Shown here: positions 1 through 7,145 of the stretch, in pieces
How positions within the stretch are numbered: position 1 is the stretch's first letter
How the letters are laid out: each line of letters opens with the position of its first letter
Origin: Winogradskyella sp. MH6
GTDB taxonomy: Bacteria > Bacteroidota > Bacteroidia > Flavobacteriales > Flavobacteriaceae
NCBI RefSeq assembly: GCF_022810765.1
Contig: NZ_CP094494.1
Location: forward strand, 1,302,001-1,366,000
DNA length: 64,000 bases
Reading direction: 5' to 3'
Program-made: the position numbers and the translations under genes
Notes under the pieces: generated by a model
Told to the model about the DNA's origin: nothing
Database searches by the model: none
The model's input: the letters and a program-made list of their open reading frames with translations, nothing else

Positions 1-1
1 T

Positions 2-112
2 AAAGAATATCGCATGAAAATGGTAACTAGCGATGATTCAAAAGATGTGTTTGATACTTTTGATGAGGTGTTAGATAAGTTTTCAGACTATCAATTTGAA
101 AATCAATATTAA
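2..112 (+). CDS. C-terminal end of an unidentified protein (5' truncated by window edge)
   Basis: An open frame runs from the left edge to a TAA at 110-112, giving 36 residues that end in FDEVLDKFSDYQFENQY. The tail is acidic and aromatic and I recognise no family. The stop overlaps by 3 nt the stop codon of the convergent ABC permease gene, and such tight convergent packing recurs in this window, which supports a real gene end. Only the last few dozen codons are visible, so no function is assigned. Confidence 0.5.
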   Translation, partial: KEYRMKMVTSDDSKDVFDTFDEVLDKFSDYQFENQY

Positions 113-1311
113 GATTGAATCAATTTCTTTGTGATTCTTTGAGATGCTATTCTCGATGCGATTATACCTAATCCAAAAATCGTTGTTAAAACAATTATAA
201 TATTAAAGAATTTCAGTACTACAGGATAAGGTAAATCTGGAGTAAGCATTATTAATGCAAAGGATTGTTGAGCCAAAACAATTAGAAAACCGAGGACAAC
301 ACCAATAATACCGCTTACAAAGGTCATAAGACTACCTTGCCAAAAGAAAATAGACTTAATGGTTTTTGGCTCTGTACCTAAGTTAAAAAGCGTATTTAAA
401 GATTTCTTTTTATCTAAGATCATCATTATTATGGCCCCAATAACATTGAATAAGGCTATGATAATTACCAAAGTAAAAATGAGATAAATCGCTAAATTCT
501 CAGTATTCAACATTTTGAACAACGCTTCATTGAGTTGCTCTCTGTTTTTTATGACAAACCTATTTTTAAAAGTAGAGTTAATAGCATCTCTAACCTCGTT
601 TTCGTCTGCTTCAGGATTTAGTTTTAATTCCAAAGCACTAATTTGATTGTCTTTATAGTTTAATAATTGTTTTGCTAAACCTATATCAGAAAACACATAT
701 TCGTCATTCAATTCTTCGTTAATATCAAATAAGCCTACATTATTAACATAAACTGCATTATATGCGCCCTTTATTGAACTTATTTGCCCCTTTCCTGGTT
801 TAGGCACATACAAAGACAATGCTTTTCTAAAGTCTAAAATTCCAAAGGAAAGATTATGAGATATTCCCCAACCAGATACAACCTCGTTACTGTTTGGAGT
901 AAACCAATAGCCTTTTGTAACCATAGAGTCGATGTACGTTACGTTTAGAAAATTAGAATCAACGCCTTTGAGTGTAGCCAATAGGTTTTTATTTTCGGAC
1001 TTTAAGATAATCCGTTCTTCTATTACTTCAGAAAAAGAAGCAACACCTTGTATGTTTGTTAACGTGTTTTTGTCATCATCAGAAAACATGAAAGATTTTC
1101 CTTCAGCAGGAAAAATTTTCAAATCAGGATCAACAAAAGAAGAAAATTGAAGACTGTAATTTTTTAATCCAGCAAAAACCGAGAGTACAATAAATAAAGC
1201 CGCAGACGCAATAATAACACCTGCAGATGCAATAAGGGTCATAATATTTATAGCATTATTACTACTTTTAGAAAGCAGATAACGTTTAGCTATGTATAGC
1301 GAGAAATTCAC
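109..1311 (-). CDS. ABC transporter permease, LolC/LolE-MacB (FtsX) family
   Basis: A 400-residue inner-membrane permease. An N-terminal membrane segment (about residues 20-48) is followed by a periplasmic domain of about 220 residues, then three membrane segments near 270-297, 320-350 and 365-390. This is the one-plus-three topology of FtsX-fold permeases such as LolC/LolE, which extract lipoproteins with an ATPase partner. The start is GTG, directly abutting the TAA of rbfA (TAAGTG), so the two genes are almost certainly co-transcribed and translationally coupled. No LolD-type ATPase lies next to it; the ATPase at 13.3-14.2 kb is far away and not evidently linked. LolC/E-like lipoprotein release is the best guess, but the substrate cannot be read from the sequence. 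A MacB-type exporter is the alternative. Confidence 0.85.
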   Translation of the reverse strand: MNFSLYIAKRYLLSKSSNNAINIMTLIASAGVIIASAALFIVLSVFAGLKNYSLQFSSFVDPDLKIFPAEGKSFMFSDDDKNTLTNIQGVASFSEVIEERIILKSENKNLLATLKGVDSNFLNVTYIDSMVTKGYWFTPNSNEVVSGWGISHNLSFGILDFRKALSLYVPKPGKGQISSIKGAYNAVYVNNVGLFDINEELNDEYVFSDIGLAKQLLNYKDNQISALELKLNPEADENEVRDAINSTFKNRFVIKNREQLNEALFKMLNTENLAIYLIFTLVIIIALFNVIGAIIMMILDKKKSLNTLFNLGTEPKTIKSIFFWQGSLMTFVSGIIGVVLGFLIVLAQQSFALIMLTPDLPYPVVLKFFNIIIVLTTIFGLGIIASRIASQRITKKLIQS

Positions 1312-1704
1312 TTAGGATTTTTTGCGCTTGTCTAATAAATCCTTGTTTTCAAGCGGATTGTCTTTACCTTTAAGAGAACGTTCTATACCATCAATATATT
1401 CTAAGGAGTCATCAATAAAGAATTCTAGTTGAGGCATACGTCTTAGTTGATGACGCGTGCGTTGAGAGAGTTCGTGTCTAATGAGAGGTGTATTAGAACG
1501 TATACCTTCTAAAAGCCCTTTCACTTCTTTATTAGGGAAAATACTAAGATAAACTTTAGCAATAGATAGGTCTACAGTAACATTAACTTTAGATACAGAA
1601 ATAATTACACCCTTTAACCCACCAGAAGAAGCTGCGCGTTGCAACACTTCTGCCAAATCTTGTTGTAAAATACCAGCTATTTTCTTTTGTCTATTACTTT
1701 CCAT
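1312..1704 (-). CDS. rbfA: Ribosome-binding factor A
   Basis: This small KH-type protein helps mature the 5' end of 16S rRNA on the 30S subunit and is needed in the cold. The product begins MESNRQKKIAGILQQDLAEV, the usual RbfA opening, and contains the SVSKVNVTVDLSIAKVYLS strand and the RHELSQRTRHQLRRMPQLEF segment typical of the family. An ATG 18 nt further upstream (1722) is open, but it lies upstream of the -7 promoter element at 1709-1716, so the start at 1704 (130 residues) is preferred. The -7 element is so close that the mRNA may be leaderless. The stop abuts the GTG of the downstream ABC permease. Confidence 0.95.
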   Translation of the reverse strand: MESNRQKKIAGILQQDLAEVLQRAASSGGLKGVIISVSKVNVTVDLSIAKVYLSIFPNKEVKGLLEGIRSNTPLIRHELSQRTRHQLRRMPQLEFFIDDSLEYIDGIERSLKGKDNPLENKDLLDKRKKS

Positions 1705-1708
1705 AGTG

Positions 1709-1716
1709 CAAAAGTA
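1709..1716 (-). promoter_or_regulatory. -7 promoter element of rbfA
   Basis: TACTTTTG on the minus strand matches the Bacteroidota -7 consensus TAnnTTTG. Its last G is 5 nt upstream of the rbfA ATG (TTTTGCACTATG), so transcription would begin at or next to the start codon. No clear -33 TTG is seen at the usual distance. Confidence 0.6.
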
Positions 1717-1811
1717 GAGCATATTTAAAGATTATGGTATTTTTATAGAACAAAAATCATAGTTTCTATACAAAGGAATTCATTTCTTTGACGAAATTTT
1801 AAATTAATAGA

Positions 1812-2216
1812 ATGAAAAAAATCGAACATATAGGTATAGCCGTAAAAGATATAGACGCTTCAAATAATCTTTTTGCGTCATTATTCGGAAAAGAACATTA
1901 TAAAATTGAAGATGTAGAAAGCGAAGGCGTAAAAACATCGTTTTTTGAATGTGGACCAAATAAGATAGAGTTGTTACAAGCCACTAATGAGAATAGCCCA
2001 ATAGCAAAATTTATAGAAAAGAAAGGTGAAGGTATTCATCACATAGCTTTTGCTGTAGATGACATAGAAAGCGAAATAGCTAGATTAACAGACGAAGGTT
2101 TTAAAATGATTCACGAAAAACCAAAAAGAGGAGCAGATAACAAATGGATTGCTTTTTTACACCCAAAATCAACAAATGGTGTATTAATAGAGTTGTGTCA
2201 AGACATTAGAGAATAA
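1812..2216 (+). CDS. mce: Methylmalonyl-CoA epimerase
   Basis: A vicinal-oxygen-chelate (glyoxalase-fold) enzyme of 134 residues that interconverts (R)- and (S)-methylmalonyl-CoA in the propionate/succinyl-CoA pathway. It has two betaalphabetabetabeta halves. The first begins KKIEHIGIAVKDID, with metal-ligand His at residue 6; the second contains GIHHIAFAVDDIESEIARL, and ENSPIAKFIEKKGEGIHH is very characteristic of the epimerase subfamily. The C-terminal GVLIELCQ supplies the acidic ligand. It is transcribed alone, facing away from rbfA. The length is normal. Other VOC proteins share the fold, but these motifs point specifically to the epimerase. Confidence 0.93.
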   Translation: MKKIEHIGIAVKDIDASNNLFASLFGKEHYKIEDVESEGVKTSFFECGPNKIELLQATNENSPIAKFIEKKGEGIHHIAFAVDDIESEIARLTDEGFKMIHEKPKRGADNKWIAFLHPKSTNGVLIELCQDIRE

Positions 2217-2221
2217 TTTTC

Positions 2222-2252
2222 TTGTAGAGTTTTAAAATATATAGTAATATTG
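2222..2252 (+). promoter_or_regulatory. Promoter of the CAT-anticodon tRNA
   Basis: TTG (2222-2224), a 20-nt spacer and TAATATTG (2245-2252) fit the Bacteroidota -33/-7 pattern with one mismatch in the -7 box. Transcription would start about 35-40 nt before the mature tRNA 5' end. Confidence 0.5.
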
Positions 2253-2293
2253 CACACTCTTTTTAAAAGAGTATTATTAGCAGCATGCTAATG

Positions 2294-2367
2294 GGTCCTA
2301 TAACTCAGTTGGTTAGAGTATCTGACTCATAATCAGAAAGTCCCTGGTTCGAGCCCAGGTGGGACCA
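2294..2367 (+). tRNA. tRNA with CAT anticodon, probably tRNA-Ile2 (lysidine-type)
   Basis: A complete 74-nt cloverleaf: acceptor GGTCCTA/TGGGACC (one T:G pair), D arm ACTC/GAGT, anticodon arm TCTGA-CTCATAA-TCAGA, T arm CCTGG-TTCGAGC-CCAGG, discriminator A. CCA is not encoded. CAT can be initiator Met, elongator Met or Ile2. There is no initiator-type 1-72 mismatch. The acceptor has C4-G69 and C5-G68, pairs associated with TilS recognition of tRNA-Ile2 in E. coli, so Ile2 is favoured; elongator Met is not excluded. Confidence 0.9.
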
Positions 2368-2372
2368 CAAAA

Positions 2373-2401
2373 AGCCCTTCTAATTTTAGAAGGGCTTTTT
2401 T
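2373..2401 (+). terminator. Rho-independent terminator after the tRNA
   Basis: AGCCCTTCTA / TAGAAGGGCT forms a perfect 10-bp stem with a 4-nt loop, followed by six T. It begins six nucleotides after the tRNA end. Confidence 0.92.
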
Positions 2402-2463
2402 GTTTTTATTGACATTTGTCTAATTTAGACTCGTTCAGTCTTTCCGAGAACAGGAATTAATAT

Positions 2464-2471
2464 TATATTTG
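2464..2471 (+). promoter_or_regulatory. -7 element upstream of the PID-CTERM-like gene
   Basis: TATATTTG is a perfect TAnnTTTG match, about 155 nt upstream of the ATG at 2628. A second, one-mismatch candidate (TACATTTA) lies at 2601-2608 and would give a short leader of about 14 nt. Which is used cannot be told from sequence. The stretch 2402-2627 otherwise holds nothing I recognise. Confidence 0.4.
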
Positions 2472-2627
2472 CGTTAAATGTTCTTAATGTTTTGTGCGTA
2501 TCTTCCCTAATTATAGCACATTTTAAGCATTTCGTCGATAATATTTACCGTTTAAAGACGTTTTTTAATTATATTTATTTTGTTAGATTGGTTTTTTTAT
2601 TACATTTACGCACCCTTAATTGATAAT

Positions 2628-2831
2628 ATGAAGAATAGAAAGATAATTGTACTAATCTTATTTTTATCCATGGGTTTTGCCTCTGTGGCACAAGGAGCTA
2701 CACCTCCGCCACCGATACCACCACCTCCACCAGGCCTTCCAATAGATGAAGGGCTAATGGTATTATTTACTCTCGCGTTTAGTTTTGGGGTTTATAAAGC
2801 GTATAAAATTTCAAAAAAACTAGTTTCTTAA
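2628..2831 (+). CDS. Small exported protein with a PID-CTERM-like sorting tail
   Basis: Starting at the ATG at 2628, this is a 67-residue protein. It has a signal peptide (MKNRKIIVLILFLSMGFASV, cleavage near AQG), a very short proline-rich body (TPPPPIPPPPPG), then LPIDEGL, a hydrophobic helix (MVLFTLAFSFGVY) and a basic end (KAYKISKK). The tripartite tail of short motif, helix and basic residues is the layout of exosortase-type sorting signals, and PGLPID resembles the flavobacterial PID-CTERM signal. Almost nothing remains besides signal peptide, linker and sorting tail. An upstream in-frame ATG at 2580 would place 16 residues before the signal peptide and is disfavoured. The stop overlaps the end of convergent ribE by 12 nt. 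Its function is unknown. Confidence 0.72.
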   Translation: MKNRKIIVLILFLSMGFASVAQGATPPPPIPPPPPGLPIDEGLMVLFTLAFSFGVYKAYKISKKLVS

Positions 2832-3410
2832 GTCATTAAGACGTTTTACATACTTACCTATAACATCAAACTCTAGATTTACAGTGTCACCCACTTTAAG
2901 TTTATTGAATGTTGTGTGTTCGTAGGTGTAGGGAATTATAGCTACAGAAAATTCATCTATTTTAGAATTAACAACGGTAAGGCTTACACCGTTTACTGTA
3001 ATTGAGCCTTTTTCTATAGTGATGTTGTTAAGTGCTTTATCATATTTAAATGTAAAAACCCAGCTACCATCTTCTTCCTTTATCGAAATACATTTAGCAG
3101 TTTGGTCAACATGTCCTTGTACAATATGGCCATCTAACCGATCTCCAAGCTTCATTGCTCGTTCTACATTTACAAAATCGCCTGACTTTAACTTTCCGAG
3201 GTTAGTTTTATCTAAAGTCTCTTTAATAGCAGTGACTATGTAATCATCTTTATCAATAGAAACTACTGTTAAGCAAACTCCATTATGAGCAACACTTTGG
3301 TCTATTTTAAGTTCTGAAGTTATAGAAGTTTGCACTGTTATATGAAGATTTTCACCCTCAACCTCAAGATTTTTAATAATTCCTAAATCTTCTATTATAC
3401 CTGTAAACAT
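2820..3410 (-). CDS. ribE: Riboflavin synthase, alpha subunit
   Basis: Catalyses dismutation of two 6,7-dimethyl-8-ribityllumazine molecules to riboflavin in the cytosol. The 196-residue protein has the tandem beta-barrel repeat: the first half starts MFTGIIEDLGIIKNL with NGVCLTVV, and the second has LDGHIVQGHVD and NGVSLTVV, each carrying lumazine-binding residues. Both lumazine-binding domains are complete and the length is normal. It stands alone in its transcription unit; the other rib genes are not here. The leader is only about 30 nt, too short for an FMN riboswitch, so FMN control at this promoter is unlikely. It is convergent with the small exported protein gene, overlapping by 12 nt. 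Confidence 0.96.
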   Translation of the reverse strand: MFTGIIEDLGIIKNLEVEGENLHITVQTSITSELKIDQSVAHNGVCLTVVSIDKDDYIVTAIKETLDKTNLGKLKSGDFVNVERAMKLGDRLDGHIVQGHVDQTAKCISIKEEDGSWVFTFKYDKALNNITIEKGSITVNGVSLTVVNSKIDEFSVAIIPYTYEHTTFNKLKVGDTVNLEFDVIGKYVKRLNDLRN

Positions 3411-3443
3411 AGTATCCGCTTTATTTGGTTAAATTTGCATTTA

Positions 3444-3451
3444 CAAAGTTA
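3444..3451 (-). promoter_or_regulatory. -7 promoter element of ribE
   Basis: TAACTTTG on the minus strand is a perfect TAnnTTTG match, 33 nt upstream of the ribE ATG. No convincing -33 TTG is visible. Confidence 0.55.
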
Positions 3452-3506
3452 AGTACACAAATTAACTCCATTGTACGTTTTAATAAAAAAATAGGATAAT
3501 TGCAGT

Positions 3507-4547
3507 ATGAAGAAAGACGAAAAAGTGATTGTAGGTATTTCGGTTGGTGACCTCAACGGCATAGGACCAGAAATTATCATTAAAGCTTATGAAGATAATA
3601 GGGCCTTAGAACTAAGTACTCCGGTAATATTTGCATCAGGTAAGACAATGCAGTTCTTTAAAAACCACTTTAAGAGCAAGATAAATTTTTTCAATATAGA
3701 TAGTCCAGAAAAAGTAGTTCATGGTAAGGTAAATGTTGTTAATGTTTGGAAAGAACCTGTTAAAATTGAATTTGGAAAAGAAGACAAAAAGATAGGTGAA
3801 TATGCAATAAAGTCACTTGAAGCAGCTACAAGTGCATTAAAAAAAGGGTTAATAGACGTTTTGGTAACGGCTCCAATTAACAAACACAACATCCAATCAG
3901 AAAAATTTAATTTTCCTGGACATACCGATTATCTTGCAAAAGCGCTTAACGGAAAAAGCTTAATGTTTATGGTTGCTGGTGATTTGCGTGTAGGATTACT
4001 TACCGACCATGTGCCACTCAAAGATGCAGCTAATCATATTACAGAGGATTTAATCAGAGAGAAAATAGCAACAGTTACAAATTCACTAAAGCAAGATTTT
4101 GGCATCAGTAAACCTAGAGTCGCCGTATTGGCTATTAACCCTCATGCAGGCGATAATGGTGTTATAGGCAAAGAGGACGATGTGGTTTTAAGACCAACAT
4201 TAGAAAAGATAAGAGAGGAAGGAACGCTGGTGTATGGTCCTTATTCAGCAGACAGCTTTTTTGGCTCTAATAATTATAAAAGTTTTGATGCTGTAATTGC
4301 CTCTTATCACGACCAAGGGTTAATACCTTTTAAAACTATTGCGTTTGGAGGTGGTGTAAATTACACAGCAGGACTCAGCAGAGTAAGAACATCTCCAGAC
4401 CATGGCACCGCCTATGAAATAGCCGGAAAAGGAGTAGCAGACGAAAATTCTTTTGTACAAGCAATCTATACAGCAATAAACATTTTTAAGAACAGAGAAG
4501 AGTTCAATTTTTATTCAAAAAACCCTCTCAAAAAAGCCTCAAAATAG
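3507..4547 (+). CDS. pdxA: 4-hydroxythreonine-4-phosphate dehydrogenase
   Basis: NAD-dependent enzyme of the DXP-dependent pyridoxal phosphate pathway; it oxidises 4-phosphohydroxy-L-threonine. At 346 residues it has the family N-terminus (GISVGDLNGIGPEIIIKAY), the substrate and metal segments VTAPINKHNIQ, FPGHTDYLA and LLTDHVPLKD, and the C-terminal SYHDQGLIPFKTIAFGGGVN followed by RTSPDHGTAYEIAGKG. The conserved metal His residues of the PdxA fold are present. No other pdx gene is adjacent. It follows the divergent ribE gene with 96 nt between the starts. A weak hairpin follows the stop. Confidence 0.96.
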   Translation: MKKDEKVIVGISVGDLNGIGPEIIIKAYEDNRALELSTPVIFASGKTMQFFKNHFKSKINFFNIDSPEKVVHGKVNVVNVWKEPVKIEFGKEDKKIGEYAIKSLEAATSALKKGLIDVLVTAPINKHNIQSEKFNFPGHTDYLAKALNGKSLMFMVAGDLRVGLLTDHVPLKDAANHITEDLIREKIATVTNSLKQDFGISKPRVAVLAINPHAGDNGVIGKEDDVVLRPTLEKIREEGTLVYGPYSADSFFGSNNYKSFDAVIASYHDQGLIPFKTIAFGGGVNYTAGLSRVRTSPDHGTAYEIAGKGVADENSFVQAIYTAINIFKNREEFNFYSKNPLKKASK

Positions 4548-4572
4548 ATATTAACAAATTTTGTTGATATCT
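4546..4572 (+). terminator. Weak hairpin after pdxA
   Basis: AGATATTAACAAA and TTTGTTGATATCT can pair over about 12 bp with one G:T pair and a tiny loop. It is AT-rich and not followed by a T tract, so it is a doubtful terminator; it may only help protect the 3' end. Confidence 0.3.
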
Positions 4573-4596
4573 AGCCTTTAAATAAGGAAAAATTTA

Positions 4597-4604
4597 TATA
4601 TTTG
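4597..4604 (+). promoter_or_regulatory. -7 promoter element of the DUF177-rpmF unit
   Basis: TATATTTG is a perfect -7 match. Transcription is expected near 4608-4611, which leaves almost no leader for the ATG at 4615 but a leader of about 16-19 nt for the ATG at 4627. This decides the start of the next gene. Confidence 0.65.
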
Positions 4605-4626
4605 CAGGCTCAAAATGGGTGTGGTA

Positions 4627-5166
4627 ATGAAGGCATTAAAAGATTTTACAATTCAATTTGTTGGGTTAAAAGAAGGAGAGCACCATTTTGATTATAGTAT
4701 AGATAATAGGTTCTTTAAGAATTTTGAGTATGATGAATTTAATGAGGTTGATGTAAAAATTGACTTAAAACTCATTAAAAAATCAACATTATTAGAGTTG
4801 TATTTTGATGCATCTGGTTTTGTAAATGTTAATTGCGACCTTACAAACGAACCCTATAATCAAGACATTGAAGATGAATTTAAACTTGTTGTAAAGTTCG
4901 GTGCAGAATATAATGATGACAATGAAGATATCTTAATTATACCACATGGAGAGTACGAAATTAATGTAGCTCAGTATATTTATGAACTCATTGTTTTAGC
5001 CGTACCTGCTAAGCGAGTACATCCAGGCATAGAAGATGGCACATTAAAATCTGAAATACTATCAAAATTAGAAGAATTGAGCCCTAAAGAGGGAAAAGAA
5101 GATAAAACATCTGAGGATATAGACCCTCGTTGGAATAATTTAAAAAAACTATTAACGGATAAATAA
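4627..5166 (+). CDS. DUF177 (YceD-like) protein upstream of rpmF
   Basis: A member of the YceD/DUF177 family, whose genes almost always sit directly upstream of rpmF; some bacterial and plant relatives are implicated in 23S rRNA accumulation. From the chosen start ([20 protein letters not shown]) it is 179 residues. There is a first beta-rich part with FFKNFEY and EVDVKIDLK, a middle with [20 protein letters not shown], and a C-terminal conserved [20 protein letters not shown] plus [10 protein letters not shown], then an acidic tail ending [16 protein letters not shown]. That DPRW-L tail is a typical family ending. In this cluster it precedes rpmF, fabH, accB and accC. The ATG at 4615 is open but too close to the promoter. 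Confidence 0.88.
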   Translation: MKALKDFTIQFVGLKEGEHHFDYSIDNRFFKNFEYDEFNEVDVKIDLKLIKKSTLLELYFDASGFVNVNCDLTNEPYNQDIEDEFKLVVKFGAEYNDDNEDILIIPHGEYEINVAQYIYELIVLAVPAKRVHPGIEDGTLKSEILSKLEELSPKEGKEDKTSEDIDPRWNNLKKLLTDK

Positions 5167-5174
5167 CATTTAAA

Positions 5175-5378
5175 ATGGCACATCCAAAACGTAAAATATC
5201 TAAAACAAGAAGAGATAAAAGAAGAACACATTACAAAGCTTCTGTACCTCAAATAGCTACTTGCCCGACAACTGGTGAGCCACACTTATATCACAGAGCA
5301 CACTGGCACGAAGGAAAATTATACTACAGAGGACAAGTATTAATTGACAACTCTACAGAAGAAGAAAACTTAGCATAA
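5175..5378 (+). CDS. rpmF: 50S ribosomal protein L32 (zinc-free form)
   Basis: A 67-residue ribosomal protein starting [20 protein letters not shown], the standard basic L32 N-terminus. The zinc ribbon normally has two CxxC pairs, but here only one Cys remains ([20 protein letters not shown]). This is therefore the C-minus form that does not need zinc, which I believe is usual in flavobacteria. It begins 8 nt after the DUF177 stop and is followed by a strong terminator, so DUF177-rpmF is one transcription unit and fabH has its own promoter. Confidence 0.96.
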   Translation: MAHPKRKISKTRRDKRRTHYKASVPQIATCPTTGEPHLYHRAHWHEGKLYYRGQVLIDNSTEEENLA

Positions 5379-5401
5379 GTATTATGCACGCATACAATAA
5401 A

Positions 5402-5426
5402 ACGCTCACTTGTGGGCGTTTTTTTT
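5402..5426 (+). terminator. Rho-independent terminator after rpmF
   Basis: ACGCTCAC / GTGGGCGT (8 bp, one T:G pair, tiny TT loop) is followed by eight T. The remaining 130 nt up to fabH contain a near -7 box (TACTTTTA, about 5529-5536), the likely fabH promoter. Confidence 0.88.
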
Positions 5427-5556
5427 ATTTAAATTTTCTGAATAAGTGAAAAACCACTTAATTTGCATAATTATTTGCCAAAAAATGCTAAAAACTGAAT
5501 AGAAACAGTTCTTTTTTATCATTTTTCAATACTTTTAATTAATCTAAAAGCTAATA

Positions 5557-6555
5557 ATGAGTAAAATCACAGCGGCAATAACAGCTGTAGGAGGTTATCT
5601 ACCAGACTACGTGCTTTCTAACAAGATTTTAGAAACCATGGTAGATACCAACGACGAATGGATTACAACGCGTACAGGTATTAAAGAGCGCAGAATCTTA
5701 AAGGACGAAGGCAAAGGAACTTCATTTTTAGCCATAAAAGCAGCTGAAGATTTAATTCAAAAAACTGGATTAGACCCAAAAGAAATAGATTTGGTTATTG
5801 TTTCTACAGCAACACCAGATATGAAGGCCGCCTCAACAGCAGCATACACAGCTACACAAATTGGTGCTATAAATGCATTTTCTTACGATTTGGAAGCAGC
5901 GTGTTCTAGTTTTCTATTTGGAATGTCGACAGCAGCAGCTTACATAGAATCTGGTCGCTATAAGAAAATACTTCTTATCGGAGCCGATAAAAATTCATCT
6001 TTCATTAATTATAAAGACAGAGCTACTTGTATCATTTTTGGAGATGGAGCAGGTGCCGTATTGTTTGAGCCTAATGAAGAAGGCTTAGGATTACAAGACG
6101 AATTATTAAGAAGTAATGGTGAAGGACGTGAGTTCTTACAAGCAACTTACGGCGGATCTTCTTACCCTATGACCCAAGAAGCTTTTGATGAAGGTAAACA
6201 CTATGTATTTCAAGATGGAAGAACGGTATTTAAAAATGCTGTTTTTAATATGGCTGACGTAGCAGAACGAATTCTAAAAAGAAACAACTTAACAAATAAC
6301 GACATTTCTTGGTTAGTTGCACATCAGGCAAACAAAAGAATTATTGACGCCACAGCACAACGTATTAACCTCGAAGAAGAAAAGGTAATGATGAATATAG
6401 AAAAGTACGGAAACACGACTTCTGCAACTTTACCATTATTACTAAATGATTATGAATCTCAACTCAAAAAAGGAGATAATTTAATATTTGCAGCCTTTGG
6501 TGGAGGATTTACATGGGGTTCAATCTATTACAAATGGGCCTATAACCCTAACTAA
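5557..6555 (+). CDS. fabH: 3-oxoacyl-ACP synthase III (KASIII)
   Basis: Starts type II fatty-acid synthesis by condensing an acyl-CoA primer with malonyl-ACP. The 332-residue thiolase-fold protein shows the KASIII triad: Cys116 in LEAACSSFLFG, His256 in LVAHQANKRI and Asn286 in KYGNTTSATLP. The N-terminal NDEWITTRTGIKERRI and C-terminal FGGGFTWGSIYYKW are diagnostic. Branched or straight primer preference cannot be read from this. It is followed 30 nt later by accB, so supply of malonyl-CoA and its first use are probably co-expressed. The length is normal. Confidence 0.96.
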   Translation: MSKITAAITAVGGYLPDYVLSNKILETMVDTNDEWITTRTGIKERRILKDEGKGTSFLAIKAAEDLIQKTGLDPKEIDLVIVSTATPDMKAASTAAYTATQIGAINAFSYDLEAACSSFLFGMSTAAAYIESGRYKKILLIGADKNSSFINYKDRATCIIFGDGAGAVLFEPNEEGLGLQDELLRSNGEGREFLQATYGGSSYPMTQEAFDEGKHYVFQDGRTVFKNAVFNMADVAERILKRNNLTNNDISWLVAHQANKRIIDATAQRINLEEEKVMMNIEKYGNTTSATLPLLLNDYESQLKKGDNLIFAAFGGGFTWGSIYYKWAYNPN

Positions 6556-6585
6556 AAACTAACTAACAAAAACTATCTAAATATT

Positions 6586-7062
6586 ATGGATTTAAAAGAA
6601 ATTCAGAACTTAATCAAATTCGTAGCCAAGTCTGGTGCAAGCGAAGTTAAGTTAGAAATGGATGATGTTAAAATAACAATCAAAACAGGTTCAGATAATG
6701 AAACAACTATCGTGCAACAAGTTCCTGTTCAAGCAGCTGCACCTGTTGTTCAACAACAAGCTCCAGCTCCTGTTGCAGTTGCGCCAGAAGCACCTGCTGC
6801 ACCTGCAAGTGACGATTCTAAATATATTACTGTTAAATCTCCAATTATAGGAACATTCTATCGTAAGCCTGCTCCAGACAAACCAGTTTTTGTTGAGGTT
6901 GGAACAGATATTAAGGAAGGAGATGTTCTATGTGTTATTGAAGCTATGAAGCTATTCAATGAGATTGAGTCTGAAGTTTCTGGCAAGATTGTAAAAGTTT
7001 TAGTAGATGACTCATCTCCTGTAGAGTTTGACCAACCGTTATTTTTGGTTGATCCATCATAA
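6586..7062 (+). CDS. accB: Biotin carboxyl carrier protein of acetyl-CoA carboxylase
   Basis: Carries the biotin that shuttles CO2 between biotin carboxylase and carboxyltransferase to make malonyl-CoA. The 158-residue protein has the N-terminal MDLKEIQNLIKFVAKSGASE segment, an Ala/Pro/Gln-rich flexible linker (about residues 45-78) and the biotinyl domain with SPIIGTFYRKPAPDKPVFVE. Biotin attaches at Lys122 in IEAMKLFNEIE; the common EAMKM motif is EAMKL here, which is not rare. It lies between fabH and accC. An 83-nt imperfect inverted repeat separates it from accC. Confidence 0.96.
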   Translation: MDLKEIQNLIKFVAKSGASEVKLEMDDVKITIKTGSDNETTIVQQVPVQAAAPVVQQQAPAPVAVAPEAPAAPASDDSKYITVKSPIIGTFYRKPAPDKPVFVEVGTDIKEGDVLCVIEAMKLFNEIESEVSGKIVKVLVDDSSPVEFDQPLFLVDPS

Positions 7063-7145
7063 CAATTGAAAATTCCAATCCACTAATCCCAAACCCAATT
7101 ATTTGGAATTTGGTGCTTGGAAGTTGAATTTTTAAACCAAAAGTT
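7063..7145. repeat. Imperfect inverted repeat between accB and accC, possible dispersed intergenic element
   Basis: The left part carries AAAATTCCAATCCACTAAT and CCCAAACCCAAT; the right part carries TTGGAATTTGGTGCTTGGAA and GTTGAATTTTT. The halves are roughly complementary over about 30 nt each, so the mRNA could fold into a long imperfect hairpin. TTGGAATTTGGTGCTTGGA-type sequence reminds me of repeats scattered in flavobacterial genomes, but there is only one copy in this window. Confidence 0.45.

Noticed and set aside
3411-3506. FMN riboswitch upstream of ribE
   Set aside because: The -7 box leaves a leader of about 30 nt, far too short for an RFN element, and no conserved FMN aptamer strings are visible.
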